Assembly (NCBI GenBank): GCA_039029935.1
Contig: JBCCFC010000336.1
Location: 1 to 10,999 of the forward strand
Direction of reading: 5' to 3'
Origin: G039029935 sp039029935
GTDB lineage: Bacteria > Chloroflexota > Anaerolineae > Caldilineales > Caldilineaceae
DNA length: 10,999 nucleotides
Both the position numbers and the translations under genes were made by a program. This document shows positions 1 to 5,838 of the stretch, piece by piece (position 1 is the first letter of the stretch; every line of letters starts with the position of its first letter). The notes beneath the pieces were generated by a model. It had not been told where the DNA came from, did not search any database, and worked only from the letters and a program-made list of their open reading frames with translations.

Positions 1-18
1 AAGACAATGATGTTAGCA

Positions 19-42
19 CAGACACCTCTTCGGAGGTGTCTG
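19..42 (-). terminator. Perfect 10-bp hairpin with TTCG loop after the M20 gene
   Basis: A perfect 10-bp inverted repeat (19-28 with 33-42) closes a four-base TTCG loop (29-32), which on the plus strand gives the very stable C(UUCG)G tetraloop. It lies about 47 bp past the stop codon of the M20 hydrolase gene, where an operon terminator is expected. No clear T-run follows on either strand, so it may be a 3'-end stabiliser or a weak or bidirectional terminator rather than a classical intrinsic terminator. Confidence 0.55.
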
Positions 43-88
43 TTCTCAATCTCAACCTGAATTAGCTTCTATACAAAGCCATAGAATG

Positions 89-1261
89 CTATATTTCTAG
101 CGACTGGTTGCAATACTCATAGGCAATCTGCTGATAAATTGCGGCAGACGCGATCAACTTCTCAATGTCCACATACTCATCCACTGTCCCGCTAAAGCCT
201 AACTCACCAGGACCGATGATGACACGCGGAATATCGAGTGCGGGTGAAAAAATCACAGCGTCGGAGTAATAGGCAACGCCCCCTGGTGGGTCAATATGTC
301 CCCAGCAGTCATGAACAGCATCAGCGGTGATGTGTACCAGTGGGTGGTCTTCGTGAATTTTGATAGGTGGTTTCAGGTCGATTGTCTCAAAGCGAATATC
401 AGGTCCCGCCAATGTCTGTAAATCGGTCAGCATGGCGTCTGTTGTCATGTTGGGCAGGAAACGTACGTCCAGACCCAGTTCCGCATAGTCCGGCGTTTGG
501 TTGACCGCACTGCCCCCTTGGATCGTGCCGATGCTGATTGTGGGCATCCCCAACAGCGGGTGCGGTTCGACATCGAATTGAAATGTTTGCAGTTTGTTAA
601 TGAGATCAACCAGTTTGAGGATGGCGTTTGAGCCTGTGCTAAGTCCACCGCTTGCACCCGATGAATGGCCTGACACACCTGTTGCGATGGCCTTGACCCA
701 CCATGTGCCTGTTTCGGCCAGCAGAATACGCAGTGAGGATGGTTCACTGACAATGATTGCGCCAGCGTCATCGAGGTCGCCACGTGCCACCATGCGTTTG
801 GCCCCAATGCAGTTGGAGCTTTCGCCAGCGGTAAAGGCCAAGATCAAGTCGCCTTGGAGTTGGTCCTGCCAGCGCATCATCTGCTGCGCCGCCATCACCA
901 TCGCCGCCATGCCGCTCTTCATGTCCGATGCACCACGACCATAGACCTTGCCATTGTGAATTTCACCGCCAAACGGTGGGTGTTGCCATGCCTGTGTGCC
1001 GATGGTCATGGTGTCAAAGTGGGCGGAAAAGACAAGTCCGGGGTTTGCACCACTTCCCTTGACACGAGCAACGACATTGGCACGTCCAGGCAAAAACTCG
1101 TCCAGTTCGCTCTCCATACCCATCGCTGTGACGGTTTTATGGACAAACTGCGCGATTTCGATTTCACGCCCCGGTGGGTCTTCAGTCGGGAATTGAAGTA
1201 GGCGTTGGAGCAGAGTCACAAGTGCATCTTGCTCAGGTGGGTGCAATATAAAGTCAGGCAT
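89..1261 (-). CDS. M20-family amidohydrolase (ArgE/DapE/CPG2-like) with one incomplete metal site
   Basis: This 390-residue protein has the length and motif order of M20 metallo-hydrolases, which deacylate N-acyl amino acids or cleave small peptides in the cytosol. Visible motifs are H81-F-D83, bridging D113 in GRGASDMKSG, catalytic base E147, E173 in SEPSS, and the lid-domain GHSSG near residue 200. Compared with carboxypeptidase G2 (family knowledge), the second Glu of the usual EE pair is S148, and the C-terminal His (usual AHxxDEY) is G358 in SGTVDEY. Both are ligands of the same metal, so this may be a one-metal or divergent enzyme. The ATG at 1261 has AAGGA 8 bases upstream. It follows the racemase-fold gene by 79 bp on the same strand and probably shares its transcript. 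The substrate is unknown. The M20 assignment is firm; the activity is not. Confidence 0.9.
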   Translation of the reverse strand: MPDFILHPPEQDALVTLLQRLLQFPTEDPPGREIEIAQFVHKTVTAMGMESELDEFLPGRANVVARVKGSGANPGLVFSAHFDTMTIGTQAWQHPPFGGEIHNGKVYGRGASDMKSGMAAMVMAAQQMMRWQDQLQGDLILAFTAGESSNCIGAKRMVARGDLDDAGAIIVSEPSSLRILLAETGTWWVKAIATGVSGHSSGASGGLSTGSNAILKLVDLINKLQTFQFDVEPHPLLGMPTISIGTIQGGSAVNQTPDYAELGLDVRFLPNMTTDAMLTDLQTLAGPDIRFETIDLKPPIKIHEDHPLVHITADAVHDCWGHIDPPGGVAYYSDAVIFSPALDIPRVIIGPGELGFSGTVDEYVDIEKLIASAAIYQQIAYEYCNQSLEI

Positions 1262-1286
1262 GATTCGTGTCCTTAAAAAGTAACAT

Positions 1287-1299
1287 GGGCATCCTGCCC
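1287..1299 (-). other. Small hairpin in the racemase-hydrolase gap
   Basis: A 5-bp GGGCA/TGCCC stem with a 3-base loop is followed on the minus strand by ATGTTACTTTTT and then the AAGGA ribosome site of the M20 gene. It resembles a weak intrinsic terminator or attenuator and could lower M20 expression relative to the upstream gene. The short stem makes this a low-confidence call. Confidence 0.25.
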
Positions 1300-1302
1300 G
1301 TC

Positions 1303-1350
1303 GTGTGATTACGCTGTTGTGTGTTTATGCTGTTGTGTGATTACGCTGTG
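1303..1350. repeat. Three tandem 16-bp repeats across the racemase stop codon
   Basis: Three consecutive 16-bp units start at 1303, 1319 and 1335. The first reads GTGTGATTACGCTGTT, the third differs from it only in its last base, and the middle unit has two changes. The last unit contains the TAA stop (1341-1343) of the racemase-fold gene on the minus strand, so the copies appear to have arisen by duplicating the gene's 3' end. Extra copies fall after the stop and do not change the protein. Confidence 0.85.
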
Positions 1351-2105
1351 AGCAGTCGTCCAAACCCATCAATCGGTTCCGCATAACCAGCAAGCCGCAA
1401 CGCATCCCATGCCAAAGCTTGATTACTGGAGACGACAGGAACACCCAATTCATCTTCCAATGCTTGGATGATGGATGAAGTTCGCAATGCGGTACAGGAT
1501 AAGAAAATGCCCTCTATTTGTGCAGATTTTCCCAACATAGCCCCCGCATCATAGATATCCCGTGGGCGAATACGACAGACTTCGGGGTCGGTTGTGCGTT
1601 TAAATGACCCCAACGCCATCAGGTCAAATCCTTGGCCGCGAATATAGGCTTCGACCAATTGATTCACTTCATCAATATAGGGCGTTAGCACTGCAATACG
1701 CTGACAACCAAGGCTGCGCAGCCCTTTTAGCCCTGCGCTAATCGGGTCCGTCACCGGAATATCAGGTTTGGCAAGACGGACTTTAGCCGCAATCGTTTCT
1801 GGGCCAATGGTGATGCTCCCCGATGTGCAGCCATAAATCACAACATCCAGATGGTCCTCTGGTATAAGCCCCTCAGCGACATCTATAACGGATTCACTCA
1901 TCTCTTTTAGCGAGTCAATCGTAACTGCTTTGGACATGGGAATTCGGTTGGTATAAAGCGCAACATCCTCTTTCGGTAAGAAAACGCGCAGCTCCGGTTC
2001 GATGACGATATCGCTGGCGAGGGCGATTAAGCCGATGGATGCCTTGGCAGCGGGTCCGTCATCGAGTGTTGATGGGACGTGAGACCATGACAGAATTTTC
2101 TCCAT
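1341..2105 (-). CDS. Asp/Glu racemase-fold protein, maleate isomerase / arylmalonate decarboxylase-like
   Basis: The 254-residue product belongs to the Asp/Glu racemase superfamily branch that includes maleate cis-trans isomerase, arylmalonate decarboxylase and EutA-type proteins. These enzymes use one or two active-site cysteines to isomerise, racemise or decarboxylate small carboxylic acids. The two expected cysteines are present: C93 in YGCTSGS and C204 in SCTALRTSS, spaced much as in maleate isomerase. A late VPVVSSNQALAWDALRLAG segment is also typical of the group. The start is the ATG at 2105, with AAAGGAG 10 bases upstream. A longer reading from a TTG at 2192 would begin upstream of the predicted transcription start and is rejected. 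It is the first gene of a probable two-gene operon with the M20 hydrolase. Its exact substrate cannot be assigned. Confidence 0.85.
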   Translation of the reverse strand: MEKILSWSHVPSTLDDGPAAKASIGLIALASDIVIEPELRVFLPKEDVALYTNRIPMSKAVTIDSLKEMSESVIDVAEGLIPEDHLDVVIYGCTSGSITIGPETIAAKVRLAKPDIPVTDPISAGLKGLRSLGCQRIAVLTPYIDEVNQLVEAYIRGQGFDLMALGSFKRTTDPEVCRIRPRDIYDAGAMLGKSAQIEGIFLSCTALRTSSIIQALEDELGVPVVSSNQALAWDALRLAGYAEPIDGFGRLLTA

Positions 2106-2180
2106 ATTTTTGATACTCCTTTTGTTGGCTTCATACGGATGATCTAGGCCTTGAAATTGTTCATGGACGCTAATGCTCAA

Positions 2181-2209
2181 AGTATAGCACAAGGATATGA
2201 TATAACGAA
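2181..2209 (-). promoter_or_regulatory. Predicted sigma70-type promoter of the racemase-hydrolase operon
   Basis: Read on the minus strand, a TATACT -10 box (2181-2186) is preceded by TGC, making an extended -10. A weaker TTCGTT -35 (2204-2209) lies 17 bp away. The predicted start near 2174 leaves a leader of about 70 bases before the ATG at 2105. Confidence 0.6.
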
Positions 2210-2252
2210 GGTATCAGTGGTCACGCTCTAGCAAGTTTCCCATCGTTCCATA

Positions 2253-2260
2253 TAAAATTT
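2253..2260. repeat. Left target-site duplication TAAAATTT of the MITE-like element
   Basis: TAAAATTT directly abuts the left terminal repeat and is repeated identically at 2402-2409 directly after the right terminal repeat. An exact 8-bp direct repeat at both ends is the expected footprint of transposase-mediated insertion. Confidence 0.75.
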
Positions 2261-2401
2261 GGCATGGTTCATATGGTAACAATAGAGGGTAACAAATCCA
2301 TGTTCAGTTAGCACGCCCTCGTGCGGGTTGTACCAGTGTAGAGCCGGCACGAGGCGTGCCTACTGAACGGTTATAATTGTTACCCTCTATTGAACCATGC
2401 C
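2261..2401. mobile_element. MITE-like 141-bp palindromic element
   Basis: The element begins GGCATGGTTCA (2261-2271) and ends with its exact reverse complement (2391-2401). A second perfect 15-bp inverted pair lies inside (2281-2295 with 2377-2391), and a third, imperfect one surrounds the centre (2302-2324 with 2347-2368), leaving a loop of about 22 bases. The left arm has 9 extra bases (2272-2280) absent from the right. With the flanking 8-bp duplication this is the structure of a non-autonomous miniature transposon. It carries no transposase and no convincing gene. Families with 8-bp duplications include ISL3, IS6, IS66 and IS256, but I cannot assign the parent. It sits between the divergent promoters of this region. 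Confidence 0.8.
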
Positions 2402-2409
2402 TAAAATTT
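2402..2409. repeat. Right target-site duplication TAAAATTT
   Basis: This exact copy of the octamer at 2253-2260 starts at the base after the right terminal inverted repeat. Confidence 0.75.
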
Positions 2410-2448
2410 GAACACGACCTTAACCGTACAGGTCGAAATTTTTTCGGC

Positions 2449-2477
2449 TTGCGGTCACAAAAAGAAGATAGTATACT
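2449..2477 (+). promoter_or_regulatory. Predicted sigma70-type promoter of the PhyH pair
   Basis: TTGCGG (2449-2454) and TATACT (2472-2477) are separated by 17 bp, close to the sigma70 consensus. A start near 2484 gives a leader of about 64 bases before the ATG at 2548. It lies about 40 bp beyond the right end of the MITE-like element, so the insertion could have displaced upstream control sites. Confidence 0.65.
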
Positions 2478-2547
2478 GAACCGACACAAAAGACCATACA
2501 ATCGTTTGGCATCAATCAGCAATAGCGTTTAAATGAGGAGAATCACA

Positions 2548-3399
2548 ATGGCCGTCTTAGATGCAATACCAGATATGGAACGCGAACTCAAATTCTTCCC
2601 CGCCGAAACCACCAATCCACAAATACTGACGATGGAACAGATTGATAAGTTTAACAAAAAGGGCTATGTCTTTCCTGTTGAGATGTTTGACGAGGCGGAG
2701 ACAGCTACCAACCGCAAATACTTTGAGAAACTGTTGGGCATGGCCTTTAATGCAGGGCTGGACCGTTACTCGATCAATGGCTGGCACACCGACTGTGCCG
2801 GCGTCTATGATTTGGTGACGGATGAGCGCATTTTGGATTATGTGGAAGACTTGCTGGGTCCCAACATTGTCTGTACGATGACGCATTATTTTGCCAAGAT
2901 GCCCAATGATGCCACAGCCGTTTATTGGCATCAGGATGCGTCGTTTTGGCCGTTGACACCAAGCAAGGTGCTGACGGTATGGATTGCGATTGATGATGTG
3001 GATGTGGACAATGGGGCGATGAAGGTCTTTCCTGGGACACATCTGATGGGGCGTATTCCCTTTGAATGGGTGACGGATGAGGAGGATGGGGTCCTCAATC
3101 AACATATCCATAATCCAGAGCAATATGCCGACCCGATTTCGGTTGAACTCAAGGCGGGGCAAATTTCGCTGCACACCGACATGTTGTTGCATGGCTCGCA
3201 GCCCAACCCTTCGGATCGTCGTCGTTGTGGATTGACGATTCGCTACATGCCTGCCGATGTGCGCACTCGTGATACAGAACATGGCAACGCCATCATTGCA
3301 CGGGGTCATGACCCGTCTGGCTATTGGCAACCGATTCCTCGCCCTGAAGACGACCGTATTCCCGCGCATTTGTTGAGCAATGGTAACGGGGCGTCATAG
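2548..3399 (+). CDS. PhyH-family Fe(II)/2-oxoglutarate dioxygenase (first of pair)
   Basis: This 283-residue protein belongs to the phytanoyl-CoA dioxygenase (PhyH) superfamily, whose members hydroxylate, halogenate or demethylate small molecules using Fe(II), 2-oxoglutarate and oxygen. The iron triad is visible as H128-Q-D130 in YWHQDASFW and H215 in LLHGSQ. R226, 11 residues after the distal His as in human PAHX, is the likely 2-oxoglutarate anchor. The start is taken as the ATG at 2548 because GAGGAG lies 7 bases before it; the ATG at 2533 precedes that site. The next PhyH gene begins 2 bp after its stop, so the two are surely co-transcribed. Bacterial relatives act on ectoine, phosphonates, quorum molecules and natural products, and nothing in the sequence singles out a substrate. 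Confidence 0.92.
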   Translation: MAVLDAIPDMERELKFFPAETTNPQILTMEQIDKFNKKGYVFPVEMFDEAETATNRKYFEKLLGMAFNAGLDRYSINGWHTDCAGVYDLVTDERILDYVEDLLGPNIVCTMTHYFAKMPNDATAVYWHQDASFWPLTPSKVLTVWIAIDDVDVDNGAMKVFPGTHLMGRIPFEWVTDEEDGVLNQHIHNPEQYADPISVELKAGQISLHTDMLLHGSQPNPSDRRRCGLTIRYMPADVRTRDTEHGNAIIARGHDPSGYWQPIPRPEDDRIPAHLLSNGNGAS

Positions 3400-3401
3400 C
3401 G

Positions 3402-4244
3402 ATGATTGACCAGACCAAACGCACCCAATTGCTGACAGATGGCTACTGTCATGTCACCAATATATTGGATAACATCATGCTCAACCGTCTACGGCAGGCC
3501 ACTGATTTGATGTTGGATACGCAGAGTGAGGAACACAAGGCACGTTTTCGTTCGCAAGGCAGCATGTTTGCGTTTTCGCAGACAGTGGATGATGTCTTTG
3601 CCGAGTTGATTGCGTGGCCCAAAGCATTGGGTGCGTTGGCAACGTTGGGCTTCACCGATGTCACCTACACCGATGGCTATCTCATCAGCAAGCCGCCGCA
3701 TAGCCCACAGTTGTTTTGGCATTATGACTGGTTTGCATGGGTCGAGCCGGAGATGTTTGAAGCCACGCCACTACAGGTCTTTTGCATGTATTATTTGACC
3801 GATACACGACGCGAGAATGGCTGTCTGCGCGTCATCCCCGGTTCGCATACAACCTATAATCCGCTGCATGATGTCATTGCCGCACCACACAGCGAGGAAC
3901 TGGGACGCGCTGAAAATATGGACCGTGCCGAGTTTCAGGCTCGGCCTGATGAAATTGACCTGCCCATCAACGCGGGTGATTTGGTGATTGGTGATGCGCG
4001 CCTGCTTCATGCCACCCATGCCAACCAGAGTGACGAGCGGCGCACTGTACTGACGTTGTGGTATCAGCCCGATTATGGGTCGTTGCCAGAGCGGGTTCAG
4101 GCGCAGATGGTGGCAAAGACGCACCCATTGGCTGAGGCATGGTCGGTGGATGCAAAGGCGATGGTGCAGGCGTTGTATCCAGTGTATGAGGGTGATGCCG
4201 AGCCGCATGAACGGATGTATCGTCCACGATCACAACAGCCCTAA
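3402..4244 (+). CDS. PhyH-family Fe(II)/2-oxoglutarate dioxygenase (second of pair)
   Basis: The 280-residue product is a second PhyH-type dioxygenase, clearly diverged from its neighbour rather than a recent copy. The iron ligands are H107-Y-D109 in FWHYDWFAW and probably H203 in RLLHATH. R214, 11 residues after H203, fits the 2-oxoglutarate-binding Arg. H206 is a less likely distal ligand. A GCLRVIPGSH segment is typical of the double-stranded beta-helix core. The ATG lies 2 bp after the upstream stop, without a strong Shine-Dalgarno of its own (only a weak G-run), which suggests translational coupling. Its last 15 bp overlap the 3' end of the convergent response-regulator gene. The two enzymes may act in sequence on one substrate or form a heteromer; this is inference. 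Confidence 0.9.
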   Translation: MIDQTKRTQLLTDGYCHVTNILDNIMLNRLRQATDLMLDTQSEEHKARFRSQGSMFAFSQTVDDVFAELIAWPKALGALATLGFTDVTYTDGYLISKPPHSPQLFWHYDWFAWVEPEMFEATPLQVFCMYYLTDTRRENGCLRVIPGSHTTYNPLHDVIAAPHSEELGRAENMDRAEFQARPDEIDLPINAGDLVIGDARLLHATHANQSDERRTVLTLWYQPDYGSLPERVQAQMVAKTHPLAEAWSVDAKAMVQALYPVYEGDAEPHERMYRPRSQQP

Positions 4245-4886
4245 TTCCCGTCCCCGTATCGCCGCTTGCGTCCGGTCGCGCACCCCAATCTTTTGCAAAA
4301 TCGTCGTGACATAGTTCTTGACCGTTCCCTCGGCCAGAAAAATCCGTTGGGCAATTTCGCGGTTGGTGAGTCCTTGCGCCAATAGCTTGAGGATGTCGGT
4401 TTCACGCTCAGTCAGCGGTTCGGGGAGGCCGTCGCTGGGGTCACGGGCGGGCTGGGCGAGCCGTGCAAACTCGGCCACGACTTTACGTGTCACCGAGGGG
4501 TCAATGAGGGCATTGCCAGCGGCGACGGTGCGCACAGCCGTTGCCAACTCTTCACCGGATGCTGCTTTGAGTAGATAGCCCAATGCGCCTGCACGTAGCC
4601 CTTCAAAGATGTACTCATCATCATCAAAGGTGGTCAGTATAATCACACGCGCGTTGGCCGATTGGTTACGCAGTCGCTTCGTGGCCTCGACACCATCCAT
4701 ACCTGGCATTTGCACGTCCATCAGAATCACATCGGGCTGTAGGTCAGCATAAAGCGTCAATGCTTCCTGCCCATCAGCCGCCTCACCAACGACCTGCAAA
4801 TCATCCTCTAAGTCGAGCAATGTGCGTAGTCCGTCACGCATTAAGCGCTGGTCGTCTACCAACAAGATGCGAATTATTTGACTCAT
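4230..4886 (-). CDS. NarL/FixJ-type response regulator (REC-LuxR HTH), orphan
   Basis: This complete 218-residue two-domain regulator has an N-terminal receiver domain (about 4-120). The acidic pair D11-D12, phospho-acceptor D57 in LMDVQMPGMDG, T85 and K107 are all intact, so it should be phosphorylatable. The C-terminal part (about 156-218) is a LuxR/GerE helix-turn-helix with the typical TERE..LKLLAQGLTNREIA start and TVKNYV recognition helix. No histidine kinase lies in the window, although family members are usually encoded beside one. The ATG at 4886 has only a weak, distant GGAT site. It is the last of a run of minus-strand genes and overlaps the 3' end of the second dioxygenase gene tail to tail. 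Targets are unknown; the neighbouring sulfotransferase and dioxygenases are candidates. Confidence 0.93.
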   Translation of the reverse strand: MSQIIRILLVDDQRLMRDGLRTLLDLEDDLQVVGEAADGQEALTLYADLQPDVILMDVQMPGMDGVEATKRLRNQSANARVIILTTFDDDEYIFEGLRAGALGYLLKAASGEELATAVRTVAAGNALIDPSVTRKVVAEFARLAQPARDPSDGLPEPLTERETDILKLLAQGLTNREIAQRIFLAEGTVKNYVTTILQKIGVRDRTQAAIRGRELGLL

Positions 4887-4913
4887 TGTAGCATATCCAT
4901 TTTCTTGTTGAAT

Positions 4914-4982
4914 AGGAAAGTATAAACCAGTATCACAGATTGGTTATCTGTGACGCAGGTAGCCAACCTGCGATACTTTCCT
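4914..4982. repeat. BIME-like pair of inverted REP-type hairpins
   Basis: Two 23-bp hairpin units face each other: 4930-4952, and 4954-4976 on the opposite strand. Each has a 6-bp stem around TTGGTTA or TTGGCTA. Written in the same orientation, the units differ at five positions, all transitions, and the stem changes are paired so that both hairpins stay perfect. An outer 10-bp inverted repeat, AGGAAAGTAT (4914-4923) with its complement (4973-4982), encloses the pair. It fills most of the 107-bp gap between the sulfotransferase and response-regulator genes and could end or slow transcription or protect mRNA ends. Confidence 0.7.
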
Positions 4983-4993
4983 TTGTGCAGGTG

Positions 4994-5728
4994 TCATGGG
5001 CGACTATACCCAAATTCATCCATTGACGGCGCAAAAAAGTCAAAGTAATTCACGCCATCATCCTGCTGATAGCGCGCAACGGCTTCGGGGCGCACAATAA
5101 TTCGACCTAATGGGATGCCCAGATACGCTTCCAATCCTGCTAAGGTCTCTTCCTGCTTGAGCACAAAATCCTCAAAACGCACTGGATACCAGTTGGCTGG
5201 CTGGGGCGTGGCCTGTACCAAATCATACTGATATTTCCATGAAATGGCGCGCCGCAAGCGGTCATCATCGGTCTGTGGATACTCAATGCCAAAGCGCGCC
5301 AAATCGTCGGTGGTGTGCTGTCGCAGAATACAGTCACGAGGGTTGCGAATCCAGAAAATATACTTCATGTCAGGGAACATTCGTCGAATCCAAGGGAAGA
5401 CCAGCGTGGTTTCGGGAATTTTCCAGCCAACCAGTGCCTCTGGTGTCCGTTCATGCTCTTTTAGCACATCGGCCAAATAGGTGTAGATGAGGTCGGTAAA
5501 CTCCTGGGGGATGTCCATGTCATGCAGTTGGTGAAAATCCCATTCTAGCTCACCTTTCCATTGAACATATTTTGCCATCACGCGACAGGCGTCATACATG
5601 TTGCCAGGTGGAATCTTGTCGCCAGAGCGATTGAGCTGATTGCCCATGAAGACACCGCTGGCATAGAGTGTATGTGAAATGGCGCGGGTGCCAGAATGAC
5701 CGCGTCCGATAATGGTTACTAATGGCAT
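4994..5728 (-). CDS. Small PAPS-dependent sulfotransferase-family protein
   Basis: The 244-residue protein looks like a cytosolic sulfotransferase, which transfers sulfate from PAPS to an acceptor hydroxyl or amine. A 5'-phosphosulfate loop, GRGHSGTR, occupies residues 8-15 directly after the first strand, and the 3'-phosphate-binding motif appears as WIRNPRD (126-132). VRFEDF near 173-178 matches the usual late 'RYEDL' element. The family usually has a Lys in the P-loop (PKSGTT), and the His/Arg form seen here is common in bacterial sulfotransferase-like proteins. The start is the ATG at 5728, with AGGAG 5 bases upstream. A longer frame from a TTG at 5842 begins upstream of the predicted promoter and is rejected. 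No signal peptide or membrane segment is seen. The acceptor is unknown. Confidence 0.8.
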   Translation of the reverse strand: MPLVTIIGRGHSGTRAISHTLYASGVFMGNQLNRSGDKIPPGNMYDACRVMAKYVQWKGELEWDFHQLHDMDIPQEFTDLIYTYLADVLKEHERTPEALVGWKIPETTLVFPWIRRMFPDMKYIFWIRNPRDCILRQHTTDDLARFGIEYPQTDDDRLRRAISWKYQYDLVQATPQPANWYPVRFEDFVLKQEETLAGLEAYLGIPLGRIIVRPEAVARYQQDDGVNYFDFFAPSMDEFGYSRP

Positions 5729-5767
5729 TTTTTCTCCTGATCGTATTGAGTCCGAGTGTGATGAATT

Positions 5768-5793
5768 GCACGATTCAACCGCACGATTCAAGC
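5768..5793. repeat. Two 13-bp direct repeats in the sulfotransferase leader
   Basis: GCACGATTCAACC (5768-5780) is followed at once by GCACGATTCAAGC (5781-5793), one base different. They lie just downstream of the predicted transcription start of the sulfotransferase gene, where tandem sites could bind a repressor. They may equally be a chance duplication. Confidence 0.6.
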
Positions 5794-5803
5794 AGTGAGC
5801 GGT

Positions 5804-5832
5804 ATTATATCCTATCTCGCTTGCCCAAACAA
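5804..5832 (-). promoter_or_regulatory. Strong sigma70-type promoter of the sulfotransferase gene
   Basis: On the minus strand a perfect TATAAT (5804-5809) lies 17 bp from TTGTTT (5827-5832). This is the best promoter match in the window. It begins about 7 bp past the LacI-gene stop codon and predicts a start near 5797, about 69 bases before the ATG at 5728. The sulfotransferase, and perhaps the response regulator beyond it, can thus be expressed independently of the kinase-LacI pair. Confidence 0.75.
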
Positions 5833-5838
5833 TGCGTC

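Noticed and set aside
2106..2192. N-terminal extension of the racemase-fold protein from a TTG at 2192
   Set aside because: That start lies upstream of the predicted transcription start near 2174, while the ATG at 2105 has an excellent AAAGGAG site.
2377..2407. Outward promoter at the right end of the MITE-like element (TTGTTA and TAAAAT)
   Set aside because: The spacing is 19 bp and the -10 match is poor, and a much better promoter lies at 2449-2477.
2304..2522. 72-residue minus-strand ORF between the divergent operons
   Set aside because: Its 3' half lies inside the MITE-like palindrome, it covers the predicted dioxygenase promoter on the other strand, and its translation shows no recognisable motif.
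2557..3369. 270-residue minus-strand ORF opposite the first PhyH gene
   Set aside because: It is a frame shadow of a well-supported dioxygenase gene: its translation is rich in Arg, His and Ile without domain motifs.
1341..3399. Ectoine catabolism or hydroxyectoine cluster (EutA-like racemase fold with an EctD-like dioxygenase)
   Set aside because: The superfamilies match, but no other ectoine gene is present, the hydrolase is M20 rather than the AstE/AspA-type deacylase of that pathway, and the dioxygenases show no clear EctD signature.
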